Positions 27,445 to 36,309 are shown, counted from the stretch's first letter. The stretch is 40,910 nucleotides of DNA from an uncultured Saccharospirillaceae bacterium (GCA_950054195.1 CATLPG010000025.1:1-40910); one strand, 5' to 3'. A program made the numbers and translations. The notes: a model not told the origin generated them from the sequence alone.

Positions 27445-28020
27445 ATGAGACCGAGTATATTATTTTGTTTAATTGTTATAACAACTTTGTCATTTGGACA
27501 GAGCAAAAAGGATACGCTAATGTTTGGTGGCATTTACTGCAAAGGAGATGTTATTTTAGAGGATACATTGGATTTTCATTTATTTGGCAATAGATTTTAA
27601 ATGAAAGATGATTTGTCACTATGTAATGGCGTAGTAGTTTCATCTGGGAAAAATGAAAAGGTAATATATCAAGTTGAAAATGGATATCCGGAAGGTCGTT
27701 CCTTACATTATAAAAAGGATAAATTGTATAGTGTCAAATACTTTAATCAAGAAAAGTCATACTATTATAATGTTGAGATTAAAAGAGGTAGGGTTAGAGA
27801 GATAACTTATTTCGATAACTTAGGTATTTCAACACTTAAAATAAAATCAAAGAATTTTTATCTCAATCATTACCGTTTCGATAAATCTACTGAGAAGAAA
27901 ATTAAGGCAAACTATTTGACTCAAAATATCAAAAACTTTTTAATACCGCTAACCGTTAATGGTATATTAGAAAATACTGATACTTCTGGAGGTAAGATAA
28001 AGCTAAAAGAAATTAAGTGA
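27445..28020 (+). pseudogene. YwqK/MORN-like secreted protein gene interrupted by an in-frame TAA
   Basis: ATG at 27445 begins a clear signal peptide (MRPSILFCLIVITTLSFGQ) but the frame stops at TAA 27598-27600 after 51 residues. The very next codon, ATG 27601, continues in the same frame for 139 residues with no signal of its own: LCNGVVVSSGKNEKVIYQVENGYPEGRSLHYKK, which has the repeat pattern of MORN/YwqK proteins. The simplest reading is one gene of about 190 residues broken by a point mutation or a sequencing error. YwqK-like proteins are often encoded near contact-dependent or polymorphic toxin loci. Translational restart at 27601 could still make a cytoplasmic fragment. Confidence 0.7.
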
Positions 28021-28133
28021 TTTTTAATACAACGCTTCTCCTTTTAAGGCATTGGTTTTACTATATTCAAATAAGAAGTGAAGAATTAAGATCAGATCTG
28101 TGATGAAGGCATTGTTTCAAAGATAATCACAAG

Positions 28134-28520
28134 ATGAAAACATTAAAGCATCTAATGATATTAGGTTTATTAATCTGTCAATCGACCAGTTTTAGCCAAA
28201 AAGAATTTAAAATTCATTCTCTAAAAAATAGTGAGTTTTCTAATAAGTTTCTTTTAGAGGGCAAAAAGGGTAGAATATTTGAAGTAGTGGAAATCAACGA
28301 AACTAAAAAGGTAATCGTTAAATGGAGAAACGGATGTTTTTCTATCGGACAAGTGAATGAAAATAAACCTTTTGGTGAATGGTTTTTATATGATAAAAAA
28401 AATAGGTTAAGAGAATATTTAGTATTTGGATCAGAAGGAAAATGTTTGTTACATCAAAAGAAAATAAATAAGAAAGGTAAAATTATATCAGAAATAAAGA
28501 CAATTACTCCATGCTTCTAA
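28134..28520 (+). CDS. Secreted MORN-like protein
   Basis: 128 residues with a signal peptide (MKTLKHLMILGLLICQSTSFSQ). The segment WRNGCFSIGQVNENKPFGEWFLYDKKNRLREY has the short Gly-x-W-x-x-Y repeat pattern of MORN/YwqK proteins. It lies 113 bases after the interrupted gene and shares its general build, so the two may be distant paralogues. Its function is not known. It ends 18 bases from a convergent lipoprotein gene. Confidence 0.65.
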   Translation: MKTLKHLMILGLLICQSTSFSQKEFKIHSLKNSEFSNKFLLEGKKGRIFEVVEINETKKVIVKWRNGCFSIGQVNENKPFGEWFLYDKKNRLREYLVFGSEGKCLLHQKKINKKGKIISEIKTITPCF

Positions 28521-28538
28521 TTAGCTATGGAAAAGATT

Positions 28539-28886
28539 TTATTTGCCATGTCCAACTTTAAGTATAGAACAATCTGACATGCTGATTTCAATGTAAGGAA
28601 TCCCACCTTTCATTCCTTTTGGTAATGTTCCTGTAACAATCCAAATAGAGCTATCTTTTAGCTTGACATTAAATGGTAATTTACTTAATACTTCTTCTCC
28701 GTAAATTGGTACCCAAATAGCTTTAGCTATTTCTAATGCTGTATTTCGATTAGGCACAAGATCTTTTTCTTTAGTAAAGGAGTCTTGTGAGGTAATTTTT
28801 TCGCTGTTGGATTTGTTAGTACATCCAATAATACACAGACAAATGAACATAGGTAGGGAAAACGATAAAGGACTTACTTTTTTCAT
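28539..28886 (-). CDS. YbbC/YhhH family NTF2-fold immunity-type lipoprotein
   Basis: 115 residues. MKKVSPLSFSLPMFICLCIIGC ends in a lipobox with Cys22. The body matches the YbbC/YhhH (NTF2-fold immunity) pattern: ALEIAKAIWVPIYGEEV, then a single Trp in a strand, GTLPKGMKGGIPYIEI and DCSILKVGHGK. Members of this family are encoded near Rhs and other polymorphic toxins in many bacteria. No toxin gene is adjacent here, so it would be an orphan immunity gene. A lipoprotein location suggests protection against a toxin acting in the periplasm or membrane. Confidence 0.83.
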   Translation of the reverse strand: MKKVSPLSFSLPMFICLCIIGCTNKSNSEKITSQDSFTKEKDLVPNRNTALEIAKAIWVPIYGEEVLSKLPFNVKLKDSSIWIVTGTLPKGMKGGIPYIEISMSDCSILKVGHGK

Positions 28887-28974
28887 TATTAATTCAGATT
28901 ATGGTTGTTAATTTACTCCCTTAGCGCCATCTAAAACAGTTTCCAGAGAGTTAATAAAGTGTAGAATATTATTG

Positions 28975-29244
28975 TTATTTTTTCAAATTGTTTCTTGCTT
29001 TTCGTATTTCTATGTCTATTTGCTTTTTTTCAGAATTATTCAAATCATCATAGTCCCTTGTTTCTCCCGTTTTATCTTCTTTAATTTTGATTTTTACGTA
29101 TGGTTCTCCCGAAAAACCAGTTGATAAATCATTAAATACGCTATCAATGTGAGAGCTTTTTTCTTCCTTACTTACATCTACTTTAGGATTCATAGTACAA
29201 GAGTTGAAACTTATTAAAACGATTAATAAAATTATTTTTTCCAT
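28975..29244 (-). CDS. Small lipoprotein of unknown function
   Basis: 89 residues. MEKIILLIVLISFNSCTMN is a typical lipoprotein signal with Cys16 as the lipidated residue. The remainder is charged and helical (EEKSSHIDSVFNDL, DDLNNSEKKQIDIEIRKARNNLKK), with no recognised domain. It lies between the NTF2-fold immunity gene and the lipocalin-like gene, all on the minus strand. Confidence 0.6.
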   Translation of the reverse strand: MEKIILLIVLISFNSCTMNPKVDVSKEEKSSHIDSVFNDLSTGFSGEPYVKIKIKEDKTGETRDYDDLNNSEKKQIDIEIRKARNNLKK

Positions 29245-29360
29245 TTTTTGTATAAATATGATTATACTAAGTTAAACTGTAATTGCTTAGGATAGGGACA
29301 ATAAGCTATCAATTTTAAGCTTGGCTATTTGGTGGGAATTTTTTAGTCTTTTTAACGTCT

Positions 29361-29666
29361 TCAATAGCTTCTTGCCCTCCAGCTTATATCGTATTCCCCC
29401 AGCTTATTTTTCTCTAAAAACTTGAACCTATTTGAAGTGTATTCGTACCGACCATACGTTGTAACTCCATTTGTAATTTTAATAAATGTCAAATCTTCTT
29501 TAAAATGAATAACTGATTTAAAATTATCCTTTTGATCATTGCTATTAGTGTCTTTTCCTTTAAATGAGTTTATATCATATACAACCCATTTTCCAATATA
29601 TGGATTTTGAGCTACTGAAATTTTAAAAGCAATGAATAAAGTTATGGTCAATAAAATTCTCATCAT
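29361..29666 (-). pseudogene. Small secreted lipocalin-like protein, probably frameshifted near its C-terminus
   Basis: The 101-residue frame has a signal peptide (MMRILLTITLFIAFKISVAQ) and NPYIGKWVVYD, the typical Gly-x-Trp start of a lipocalin-like barrel, then FKEDLTFIKITNGVTTYGRYEYTSNRFKFLEKNK. It ends abruptly (EYDISWRARSY). A run of five G (29396-29400 on the minus strand) lies just before the change of character. With one more G the frame would read YKLEGKKLLKTLKRLKNS and stay open to the TAA at 29287-29289, about 38 codons further. I mark it as a probable frameshift, but the short form could be real. Confidence 0.5.
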
Positions 29667-29708
29667 AGTATTTTTCGTTTGATAATCTGTTTAATTATAA
29701 AATCTTTT

Positions 29709-29731
29709 GGCGCTCGTTTGCAACAAGCGTT
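29709..29731. repeat. REP-like hairpin 1 (transposase 3' side)
   Basis: Imperfect stem GGCGCTCGTT / AACAAGCGTT around loop TGC. It has the same core as the hairpin at 29773 and both lie downstream of the transposase gene. Confidence 0.75.
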
Positions 29732-29772
29732 CATCGTTACCGACTACCTTCCATCTTTTATGGTACCCTTCT

Positions 29773-29795
29773 GGCGCTCGTTTGTAACGAGTGTC
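29773..29795. repeat. REP-like hairpin 2 (transposase 3' side)
   Basis: Stem GGCGCTCGTT / AACGAGTGTC with G-T wobbles, loop TGT. It ends five bases before the transposase stop codon end. Confidence 0.75.
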
Positions 29796-29799
29796 AATT

Positions 29800-30363
29800 T
29801 TAAAATTCATCAAATAATATATTAATGATTAAGTTAGGTCGTCTTTTATCTTTATTATAGTATGAGTTATAGCTGCTGTGATTCCAATGCTCTGGCTTGG
29901 TTATTAACCCAGTTTCTAATGGATTTTCGTGTATGTAATTTAGTTTTTGCATAATTTTTGTTCCATTATCCAATAAAACTGGGTGAAAACCATCTTGCCA
30001 AACTTTAAATTTAGCAGCTCTATTTGCACGTTTAGCCTCATCGCTAAATTTTTTTAAAAGCCACTCTCTTCGACTTTCATTATAAGAAACAATGGCTTCA
30101 ATCAATTTTTTACTTGTATATTTTTTAAAGTCCCTTATGATATCTTGTATTTTATTTGTTTCGCTACTAACTATTAAATGTATATTACTCGTCATGTAAA
30201 CGTAGGCATGAATCTTTAGGGCTTTATTTTTTATGCAAAAAGTAAAGGCTTCATCTAGAATTTCAGTATATATTTTTCGATTAAATAAATCTGTCCAACC
30301 TACTAACGTTAGAGTTACGAAGGTTGGTAGTGTACTATCTATTACTTTGTATCTTTCTGACAT
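29800..30363 (-). CDS. REP-associated tyrosine transposase (IS200-like Y1 family), altered HUH motif
   Basis: 187 residues from ATG 30363. A GTG at 30420 is open but lies inside the flanking hairpin, and MSERYKVIDSTLPTFVTLTLVGW is the family's usual beginning. The Y1 transposase fold is clear: VTLTLVGWTDLF, AYVYMTSNIHLIVS, DIIRDFKKYTSKKL (candidate nucleophile Tyr) and FKVWQDGFHPVLLDN, NYIHENPLETGLI, a Bacteroidota RAYT signature. The HUH metal motif normally reads H-hydrophobic-H; here it is N-I-H, the first His being Asn. That may weaken or abolish activity. Its GC-richer hairpins and position suggest recent or past mobility. Confidence 0.9.
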   Translation of the reverse strand: MSERYKVIDSTLPTFVTLTLVGWTDLFNRKIYTEILDEAFTFCIKNKALKIHAYVYMTSNIHLIVSSETNKIQDIIRDFKKYTSKKLIEAIVSYNESRREWLLKKFSDEAKRANRAAKFKVWQDGFHPVLLDNGTKIMQKLNYIHENPLETGLITKPEHWNHSSYNSYYNKDKRRPNLIINILFDEF

Positions 30364-30415
30364 GTAAACGAATGTAACTCTTTTTTGTAATGAACTCTCT
30401 TCTTTTACCTGAATA

Positions 30416-30447
30416 GGCACTCGTTACGCTATCGCTAAACAAGCGCC
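30416..30447. repeat. REP-like 32-base hairpin (transposase 5' side)
   Basis: Arms GGCACTCGTT and AACAAGCGCC pair (with G-T wobbles) around a 12-base loop containing ACGCTATCGCTA. It differs from the copy at 37839 at two of 32 positions. It lies 13 bases after the pyruvate carboxylase stop. Confidence 0.8.
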
Positions 30448-30460
30448 AGAGAAAATCTTC

Positions 30461-33400
30461 TTAATCCAACGTCAACACCAAATCCTCAGCATTAACCAAT
30501 GTTCCTTCTTTGAGTGTAATTGATTTAACTTTTCCAGCACCCGAAGCAGTAATGGTAGTTTCCATTTTCATGGCTTCAATTACAAACAGAGGTTCATTTT
30601 TATTTACTTCTTGTCCTCTTTTTACAAATATTTTTGAAAGCAAGCCTTGTAAAGGGGCACCAACTTGGTTTGGATTTTCTGGGTCAATTTTAGTGTTTTC
30701 TACTTTTTCAACCTTAAGGGATTTATCTTGAATTTCAACAAAACGATTTTGACCGTTAACTTTAAAGAAAACGGTGCGTACACCATCTTCTTTGGCTTCT
30801 CCAATAGAAAGTAGTTTAATAATAACCGATTTTCCTTCGTCAATATCAACAATGGTTTCTTCGTTTGGTTTCATTCCGTAGAAGAAGTTTTTAGTAGGAA
30901 CCACATGTAAATTACCATACTTTTTAAAGTTTTCTATCGCATTGTCCCACACCTTAGGATAAAGCTTGTAGGAAAGGAAATCTTCAATCTCCAATTCACG
31001 AGCAAAGCCTTTTTGATATTTCTTAACGAAAGCATCAAACTCCTCATCTATGTTTACTGGTGCTAAATGAGCATTGGGTTTATCCGTGTAGGGCTCAGTG
31101 CCTTTCAATATAATTTTTTGAAGCTTTTTAGGAAATCCTCCATGCGGTTGACCTAAATCTCCTCTAAAAAACGCTTTAACCGATTCTGGGAAGGACAAGT
31201 CTTCTCCTCGTTCGAAAATATCTTCCTTCGAAAGGTTGTTGGTCACCATGTATAAGGCCATATCACCCACTACTTTTGAGCTAGGCGTAACCTTCACTAC
31301 ATCACCAAACATTTCATTTACCACAGCATATTTTTGTTTTATTTCTTCAAAACGATGACCAATACCTAAGGCATTTGCTTGTGGTTTAAGGTTAGAATAT
31401 TGTCCGCCAGGGATTTCATGTTTATAAACGCTCGCTGTTCCAGCTTTTAATCCTGATTCGAAAGGATAGTAATATTCTCTTACAGTTTCCCAATAGGCAG
31501 AATATTCGTTTAGTTTGCTAGTGTCAATAACGTTTTCTCTTTCATGAAACCTCATCATTTCCACAATACTATTAAAGTTGGGTTGAGAAGTTAGGCCAGA
31601 TAATCCACCTTGTGCAACATCAACTACATCCACACCAGCTTCAATCGCTTTTAAATAAGTAGCAGGTTGAATAGAAGATGTATCGTGCGTGTGCAAATGA
31701 ATAGGGATGTTTACAGTTTCTTTAAGAGCAGTGATTAATTCTGTTGCAGCGTAAGGTTTTAATAAACCAGCCATGTCTTTTATAGCTAAAATATGAGCTC
31801 CAGCATTTTCAATATCTTTTGCTAGTTGAACATAATAATCTAGGGTGTATTTTGTTTTTTTACCGTCTAGGATATCACCTGTATAACTCATACAAACTTC
31901 TGCCAAGCCGCCTGTTTTTTCTCTAACCGTTTTAATAGATGTTTCCATGGCTTTCATCCAGTTTAAGGAATCAAATATTCTAAAAATATCTATTCCGTTT
32001 TCCCATGATTTCTGAATGAAAAGCTCAATTAAATTATCAGGATAAGCAGTATAACCAACAGCATTTGATCCTCTAATAAGCATTTGAAGTAGAATATTAG
32101 GAACAGCTGTTCGAATATCGCGTAACCTTCTCCAAGGATTTTCATGTAAAAACCTTAAACACACATCAAATGTTGCTCCTCCCCAAACTTCCATACTAAA
32201 TACTTCTGGGTGATTTTTTGCAAAGCTTTCAGCAACATTAAGCATGTCGTACGAGCGCATTCTAGTTGCTAAAAGTGATTGGTGAGCATCTCTAAACGTG
32301 GTATCGGTATAGTGAATCTTTTTTTCATCTTTTAACCATTTACTGAATTTTTCTGGTCCGTATTCGGTTAGCAGGTCTTTTGTGCCTTTTGGATACTCAT
32401 CAAGAACATTATAAGCTGGTACAACAGGAGTATTAAATGTTTTTGATGGATCAATAAATTTAACATCAGGACTTCCGTTTACTACTACCTCACCTAAGTA
32501 ATTCATGAGTTTGGTTACACGATCTTTGCTCTGCTGAATTTTGAATAAGGAAGGAGTGTCTTGAATGAAATTAACCGTTACTTTACCTTCGATAAAGGTA
32601 GGGTGATTAATTACGTTTTCAAGAAATTTCATGTTGTGTTTCACTCCTCGAACACGGAACTCTTTTAAAGCTCGAGTCATTTTTCTTGTTGCACCTTCTA
32701 ACGATCTACTATGAGCTGAAACTTTTACGAGCATGGAGTCAAAAAACGGACTAACATTTGCTCCTTGGTATATGCTCCCCATATCTAAACGAATTCCAAA
32801 ACCAGCCGCACTTCTATAGGTGGTGATGGTACCATAATCTGGTTTGAAATCGTTGGATGGATCTTCGGTGGTTATTCTACATTGAATGGCGTACCCATTG
32901 GTAGATAAACTTTCTTGTGAAGGAATACGTATTTGATGATCGGTTAATTTGTATCCTCCAGCAATAAAAAGTTGCGCTTTTACTATATCAACCCCAGTAA
33001 CCATTTCGGTAACGGTATGCTCTACCTGAATGCGAGGGTTCACCTCAATGAAGTAAATGTTATTTTGTTTGTCGACTAAAAATTCTACAGTTCCAGCATT
33101 GTTATAGCCAACATGATCAGCGATAGCTAATGCATATTGATATAAATTATTTTTAACTTGTTCGTCTAGTCCATAAGAAGGAGCAACTTCTACTACCTTT
33201 TGATATCTTCTTTGTACGGAGCAGTCTCTTTCAAAAAGATAAATGATGTTTCCATGTCGATCTCCTAGAATTTGAACTTCTATATGTTTTGGGCTTTCAA
33301 CAAATTTTTCAAGGAAAACGGTATCGTCTCCGAAGGCATTTAATGCTTCTCTTTTAGCTTCAGTATATGCTTTGGTTAAGTCATCATCGTTACGAACAAC

Positions 33401-33913
33401 ACGCATACCTCTTCCGCCACCACCAGAAGCAGCTTTTAGCATGATCGGGTAAGAGATACGCTTTGCTTCTTCAAGTGCTACATCTACTGATTTTAATTCT
33501 TTTTTGTTGCTCTCAATAATGGGAACTTGACAAGCTTGTGCTATTTTTTTAGCAGCAATTTTATCCCCTAGTTGATCCATTATTTCTGGATCTGGACCAA
33601 CAAATATGATGTTATTTTCTCTACATTTTCTTGCAAATTCAGCATTTTCGGATAGGAAACCATATCCAGGGTGGATGGCATCAATCTTTCGTTTTTTAGC
33701 AATGGCAATGATAGCATCAATATCAAGATATGGTTTTAGTGGATCTTTTTCATCACCAACTTGATACGCCTCATCAGCTTTAAATCGATGAGCAGAATAC
33801 CGATCTTCAAATGTGTAAATGGCAACTGTTTGCAGATTGAGCTCTGTGCAAGCTCTAAAGATTCGGATAGCTATTTCTCCTCGATTGGCTACTAAGACTT
33901 TTTTGATTTCCAT
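30461..33913 (-). CDS. pyc: Pyruvate carboxylase
   Basis: 1150 residues, full length for the single-chain enzyme. The biotin carboxylase domain occupies about 1-450 (VLVANRGEIAIR, AASGGGGRGMRVV, EVNPRIQVEHTVTE). The carboxyltransferase domain follows (FRDAHQSLLATRMR, LHTHDTSSIQPATYLKA). The C-terminal biotinyl domain carries the acceptor lysine in EAMKMET. The enzyme makes oxaloacetate from pyruvate, bicarbonate and ATP, feeding the TCA cycle and gluconeogenesis. It is transcribed alone; the RAYT element lies directly downstream. Confidence 0.98.
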   Translation of the reverse strand: MEIKKVLVANRGEIAIRIFRACTELNLQTVAIYTFEDRYSAHRFKADEAYQVGDEKDPLKPYLDIDAIIAIAKKRKIDAIHPGYGFLSENAEFARKCRENNIIFVGPDPEIMDQLGDKIAAKKIAQACQVPIIESNKKELKSVDVALEEAKRISYPIMLKAASGGGGRGMRVVRNDDDLTKAYTEAKREALNAFGDDTVFLEKFVESPKHIEVQILGDRHGNIIYLFERDCSVQRRYQKVVEVAPSYGLDEQVKNNLYQYALAIADHVGYNNAGTVEFLVDKQNNIYFIEVNPRIQVEHTVTEMVTGVDIVKAQLFIAGGYKLTDHQIRIPSQESLSTNGYAIQCRITTEDPSNDFKPDYGTITTYRSAAGFGIRLDMGSIYQGANVSPFFDSMLVKVSAHSRSLEGATRKMTRALKEFRVRGVKHNMKFLENVINHPTFIEGKVTVNFIQDTPSLFKIQQSKDRVTKLMNYLGEVVVNGSPDVKFIDPSKTFNTPVVPAYNVLDEYPKGTKDLLTEYGPEKFSKWLKDEKKIHYTDTTFRDAHQSLLATRMRSYDMLNVAESFAKNHPEVFSMEVWGGATFDVCLRFLHENPWRRLRDIRTAVPNILLQMLIRGSNAVGYTAYPDNLIELFIQKSWENGIDIFRIFDSLNWMKAMETSIKTVREKTGGLAEVCMSYTGDILDGKKTKYTLDYYVQLAKDIENAGAHILAIKDMAGLLKPYAATELITALKETVNIPIHLHTHDTSSIQPATYLKAIEAGVDVVDVAQGGLSGLTSQPNFNSIVEMMRFHERENVIDTSKLNEYSAYWETVREYYYPFESGLKAGTASVYKHEIPGGQYSNLKPQANALGIGHRFEEIKQKYAVVNEMFGDVVKVTPSSKVVGDMALYMVTNNLSKEDIFERGEDLSFPESVKAFFRGDLGQPHGGFPKKLQKIILKGTEPYTDKPNAHLAPVNIDEEFDAFVKKYQKGFARELEIEDFLSYKLYPKVWDNAIENFKKYGNLHVVPTKNFFYGMKPNEETIVDIDEGKSVIIKLLSIGEAKEDGVRTVFFKVNGQNRFVEIQDKSLKVEKVENTKIDPENPNQVGAPLQGLLSKIFVKRGQEVNKNEPLFVIEAMKMETTITASGAGKVKSITLKEGTLVNAEDLVLTLD

Positions 33914-34042
33914 AAATAAAAATGTAACGTGCTGTAATTATCTATATAAGATACAAGTTACCAATGGAAAGATCAAAGAAGGTGCATGTTAAATAAATGA
34001 TAATATTTATGGATAGATTTTATAAAATAAATTTCAGTAAAT

Positions 34043-34072
34043 AAAAAAGCCAAGCATTTAATTCTTGGCTTT
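34043..34072 (-). terminator. Intrinsic terminator after the ankyrin gene
   Basis: On the minus strand AAAGCCAAG pairs with CTTGGCTTT around a nine-base loop, followed by six T residues; it begins about 20 bases after the ankyrin stop. Confidence 0.88.
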
Positions 34073-34093
34073 AACATTTTATAATAAAGGGTT

Positions 34094-35182
34094 TTATTTG
34101 GCCCCGTTGGCTTTTAAAAGTTTTTGAATGGTTTTAATTCGATTAAGGTAATCATCGAGATGTGATTGTTTTAACTCTTCTGTTTTATAAGAGATGTTTT
34201 TGTTGGGCAATTCTTTTAGTGTTTTACTGTATTTAAGTGGAGTTCCGCTTGGCGATGTAATATTTACATCTGCACCACCATCAATAAGAGCTTTAACAAA
34301 ATCTACATGTCCCCAATGTACATGGTCGTGTAAGACAGAAAATCCTTCTGTATCTTTTTTATTCACATCAGCACCTTTAGCTATGTAAAGATTTAAAATT
34401 TCTACTGTATTAGCATGCCACAAAGCATTTTGGTCATCTTCATCCACTGCGTTTGGATTCATCCCTTTTTCTAACAGAAGTTTAATTATTGAAGCATTGT
34501 CTAAAATGTCGGCAGCAATAATACTTAAAGGAACCTCTTCATACGAACTATTTACATTTGCTCCTTCGTTAATCAGGGGCTCAATCATATCGATGCTCTC
34601 TAATTCGTAAACACGGTAATATAATAAATAGTCTAATTGCTTTTGAGTCCAATTATATGTTATTAATTTATCCCAATCGGCCTCTTCCAAATCCATTTTA
34701 TTAAGAATTGTCTCTTCGTCTTCATCAGTAATACTTAGGTCAGCGTTTTTTACAGCTAACTTGTGTACGATGTCAAAATTATCTTCTTTAGCTGCTCGCA
34801 TAATAGGTGTAAAACCATCTTCATCCTGTGCATTTATGTCTACTCCAAGAGTTATCAATGTGTCAACAACAGTTGGATTTTCATTAGATGCTGCAAAATG
34901 TAATAAATTTTCATTCTCATTATTTACAGCTTTCACATCAATATTTTTACTTAATAAAAAGTGAAAAATTTCGATGCCTTCCTCCTCATTTTCAATTGCA
35001 TAAAATGCTGCGTTTTGACCATCATCATCTACATAATTGATATTTGCTCCTTTTGCAAGGTAGTTTTTCGTTTCCTCAAGATTATTGTCTTGCACCCACT
35101 CAATAAATTCCTGATTAACATCTTCTTGAGAAAATATGTTTGTAGTAATAAGTAGTCCTACTAGAATGATAAAATATTTCAT
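34094..35182 (-). CDS. Secreted ankyrin-repeat protein
   Basis: 362 residues from ATG 35182; the upstream GTG at 35188 adds two residues and is less likely. A signal peptide (MKYFIILVGLLITTNIFSQ) targets it to the periplasm. At least seven ankyrin repeats follow, with consensus pieces such as GANINYVDDDGQNAAFYAI, GVDINAQDEDGFTPIMRAA and GADVNKKDTEGFSVLHDH. The middle (DWDKLITYNWTQKQLDYLLYYRVYELESID) breaks the regular pattern. Ankyrin repeats mediate protein binding; the partner is unknown. It is flanked by its own terminator. Confidence 0.88.
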   Translation of the reverse strand: MKYFIILVGLLITTNIFSQEDVNQEFIEWVQDNNLEETKNYLAKGANINYVDDDGQNAAFYAIENEEEGIEIFHFLLSKNIDVKAVNNENENLLHFAASNENPTVVDTLITLGVDINAQDEDGFTPIMRAAKEDNFDIVHKLAVKNADLSITDEDEETILNKMDLEEADWDKLITYNWTQKQLDYLLYYRVYELESIDMIEPLINEGANVNSSYEEVPLSIIAADILDNASIIKLLLEKGMNPNAVDEDDQNALWHANTVEILNLYIAKGADVNKKDTEGFSVLHDHVHWGHVDFVKALIDGGADVNITSPSGTPLKYSKTLKELPNKNISYKTEELKQSHLDDYLNRIKTIQKLLKANGAK

Positions 35183-35205
35183 AAGCACGAAAAGTTTACT
35201 TTAGA

Positions 35206-36309
35206 TTAGATGTATTTTTTGATAACAGCCTCAATACCTTTACCTTCTACGAAATCTTTGTTGAACTGTTTCATTTCTTTAATGGAAAAATCAAATACGC
35301 CATCCTTTTTCATTTGCGTAATCCGTAGCTGCTCCCTAGTTGATAGTTGACCGTCCAAAATAAAACCAACAGCAATAATTAGTCTACAAATTTCTTGCTG
35401 ACTAGTTGTCGCTTTGCTCAATAGACTTAAAAACTGTTTTTTTCTCAAGGTTTCATCAATAGGTTCAAGATCGTAACGATCAAATAATTGTTTGGCTAAT
35501 AAGTAGTGGTTGTGATGAAAATCTCTTTTACTAATAGCTACATAGCAAAGGGTTTGATACATGAGGTATTTAAACTCAGGCGTTATTTCTTGATCCATTT
35601 TTATCCGCTGCACAAGATCGTTTACTACATTATCCCCCATAATAATAACACGAGACTCCCTCAATATTCTTTTTGTTCCGTAAGCATTCCATAAAGCAAA
35701 AATTGGGATACCTGCAAAATCCTGTAATACTTGTATAGCATACCTTCCAAGCACACGTTGAATGATAAACCGAAAAACCAGATTACTTAAGGATGCTTTC
35801 ATTATAATTAATGCACTCCTCAGCAAAATGGCAGATTTACTTAAACCTTCAAATGGATTAATGCCATAATCTAGCAATGATTTATCCTTTTTATCTAAAC
35901 TTATATTAACCAGTGTTCTTTTTAGATCTGGATGGTGCTTGGTTTGAGGTTTAATGTACCCTGTTAAAACAGCAACTTCGTGAGCACACCAAATGTTTAA
36001 TAGCGTTAATAAGAAAAGTTCAATCGCAACTAGAAGACCTACGTAAATAAAAAAGATTATTGGTATATCAAATGAGTAATCCCAAAGGCTAATGGACGTA
36101 TTCGGAAAATACTCGGGCAAAAAGTAATAAGGTAAATAAAGAAAAATAACGCCAAGTGCTCCAAGCAGTGCTGCAATCCAAATAGCGATACGTTCTCTTT
36201 TTTTAATTAACTGAACTTCATCATCAGAGAGTAAGTGAAACGTGCGATCCGTTTTTCTTTCTTTAACAGGAAGTAGCTTGTAAAAGTAGTTATAAATACC
36301 GCGTAGCAT
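35206..36309 (-). CDS. Integral membrane protein of unknown function
   Basis: 367 residues. Two strong membrane segments lie near residues 41-67 (IAIWIAALLGALGVIFLYLPYYF) and 84-110 (IPIIFFIYVGLLVAIELFLLTLLNIW), and weaker hydrophobic stretches near 163-210. The soluble rest has conserved-looking charged segments (LRESRVIIMGDNVVNDLVQRI). It may belong to the LBF_2804-type family known from Leptospira and Bacteroidota, but I am not certain. Its start codon directly abuts the TAA of the upstream helicase gene (TAAATG), so the two are probably cotranscribed. Confidence 0.65.
   Translation of the reverse strand: MLRGIYNYFYKLLPVKERKTDRTFHLLSDDEVQLIKKRERIAIWIAALLGALGVIFLYLPYYFLPEYFPNTSISLWDYSFDIPIIFFIYVGLLVAIELFLLTLLNIWCAHEVAVLTGYIKPQTKHHPDLKRTLVNISLDKKDKSLLDYGINPFEGLSKSAILLRSALIIMKASLSNLVFRFIIQRVLGRYAIQVLQDFAGIPIFALWNAYGTKRILRESRVIIMGDNVVNDLVQRIKMDQEITPEFKYLMYQTLCYVAISKRDFHHNHYLLAKQLFDRYDLEPIDETLRKKQFLSLLSKATTSQQEICRLIIAVGFILDGQLSTREQLRITQMKKDGVFDFSIKEMKQFNKDFVEGKGIEAVIKKYI

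Larger units (their letters stand above)
29709..30447 (-). mobile_element. REP-associated tyrosine transposase (RAYT) unit with flanking hairpins
   Basis: The unit comprises the transposase gene, two hairpins downstream of it (29709-29731 and 29773-29795) and one 32-base hairpin upstream (30416-30447). The arrangement matches REPtrons, in which a RAYT gene is bracketed by REP sequences it is thought to mobilise. It lies 13 bases past the pyruvate carboxylase stop codon. A near-identical copy of the upstream hairpin is found at 37839. Element ends are drawn from the hairpins and not from target-site duplications, which were not found. Confidence 0.75.

Noticed and set aside
30364-30420. GTG start extending the transposase by 19 residues
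   Set aside because: The extension lies partly inside the flanking hairpin, and homologous transposases start at a position matching ATG 30363.
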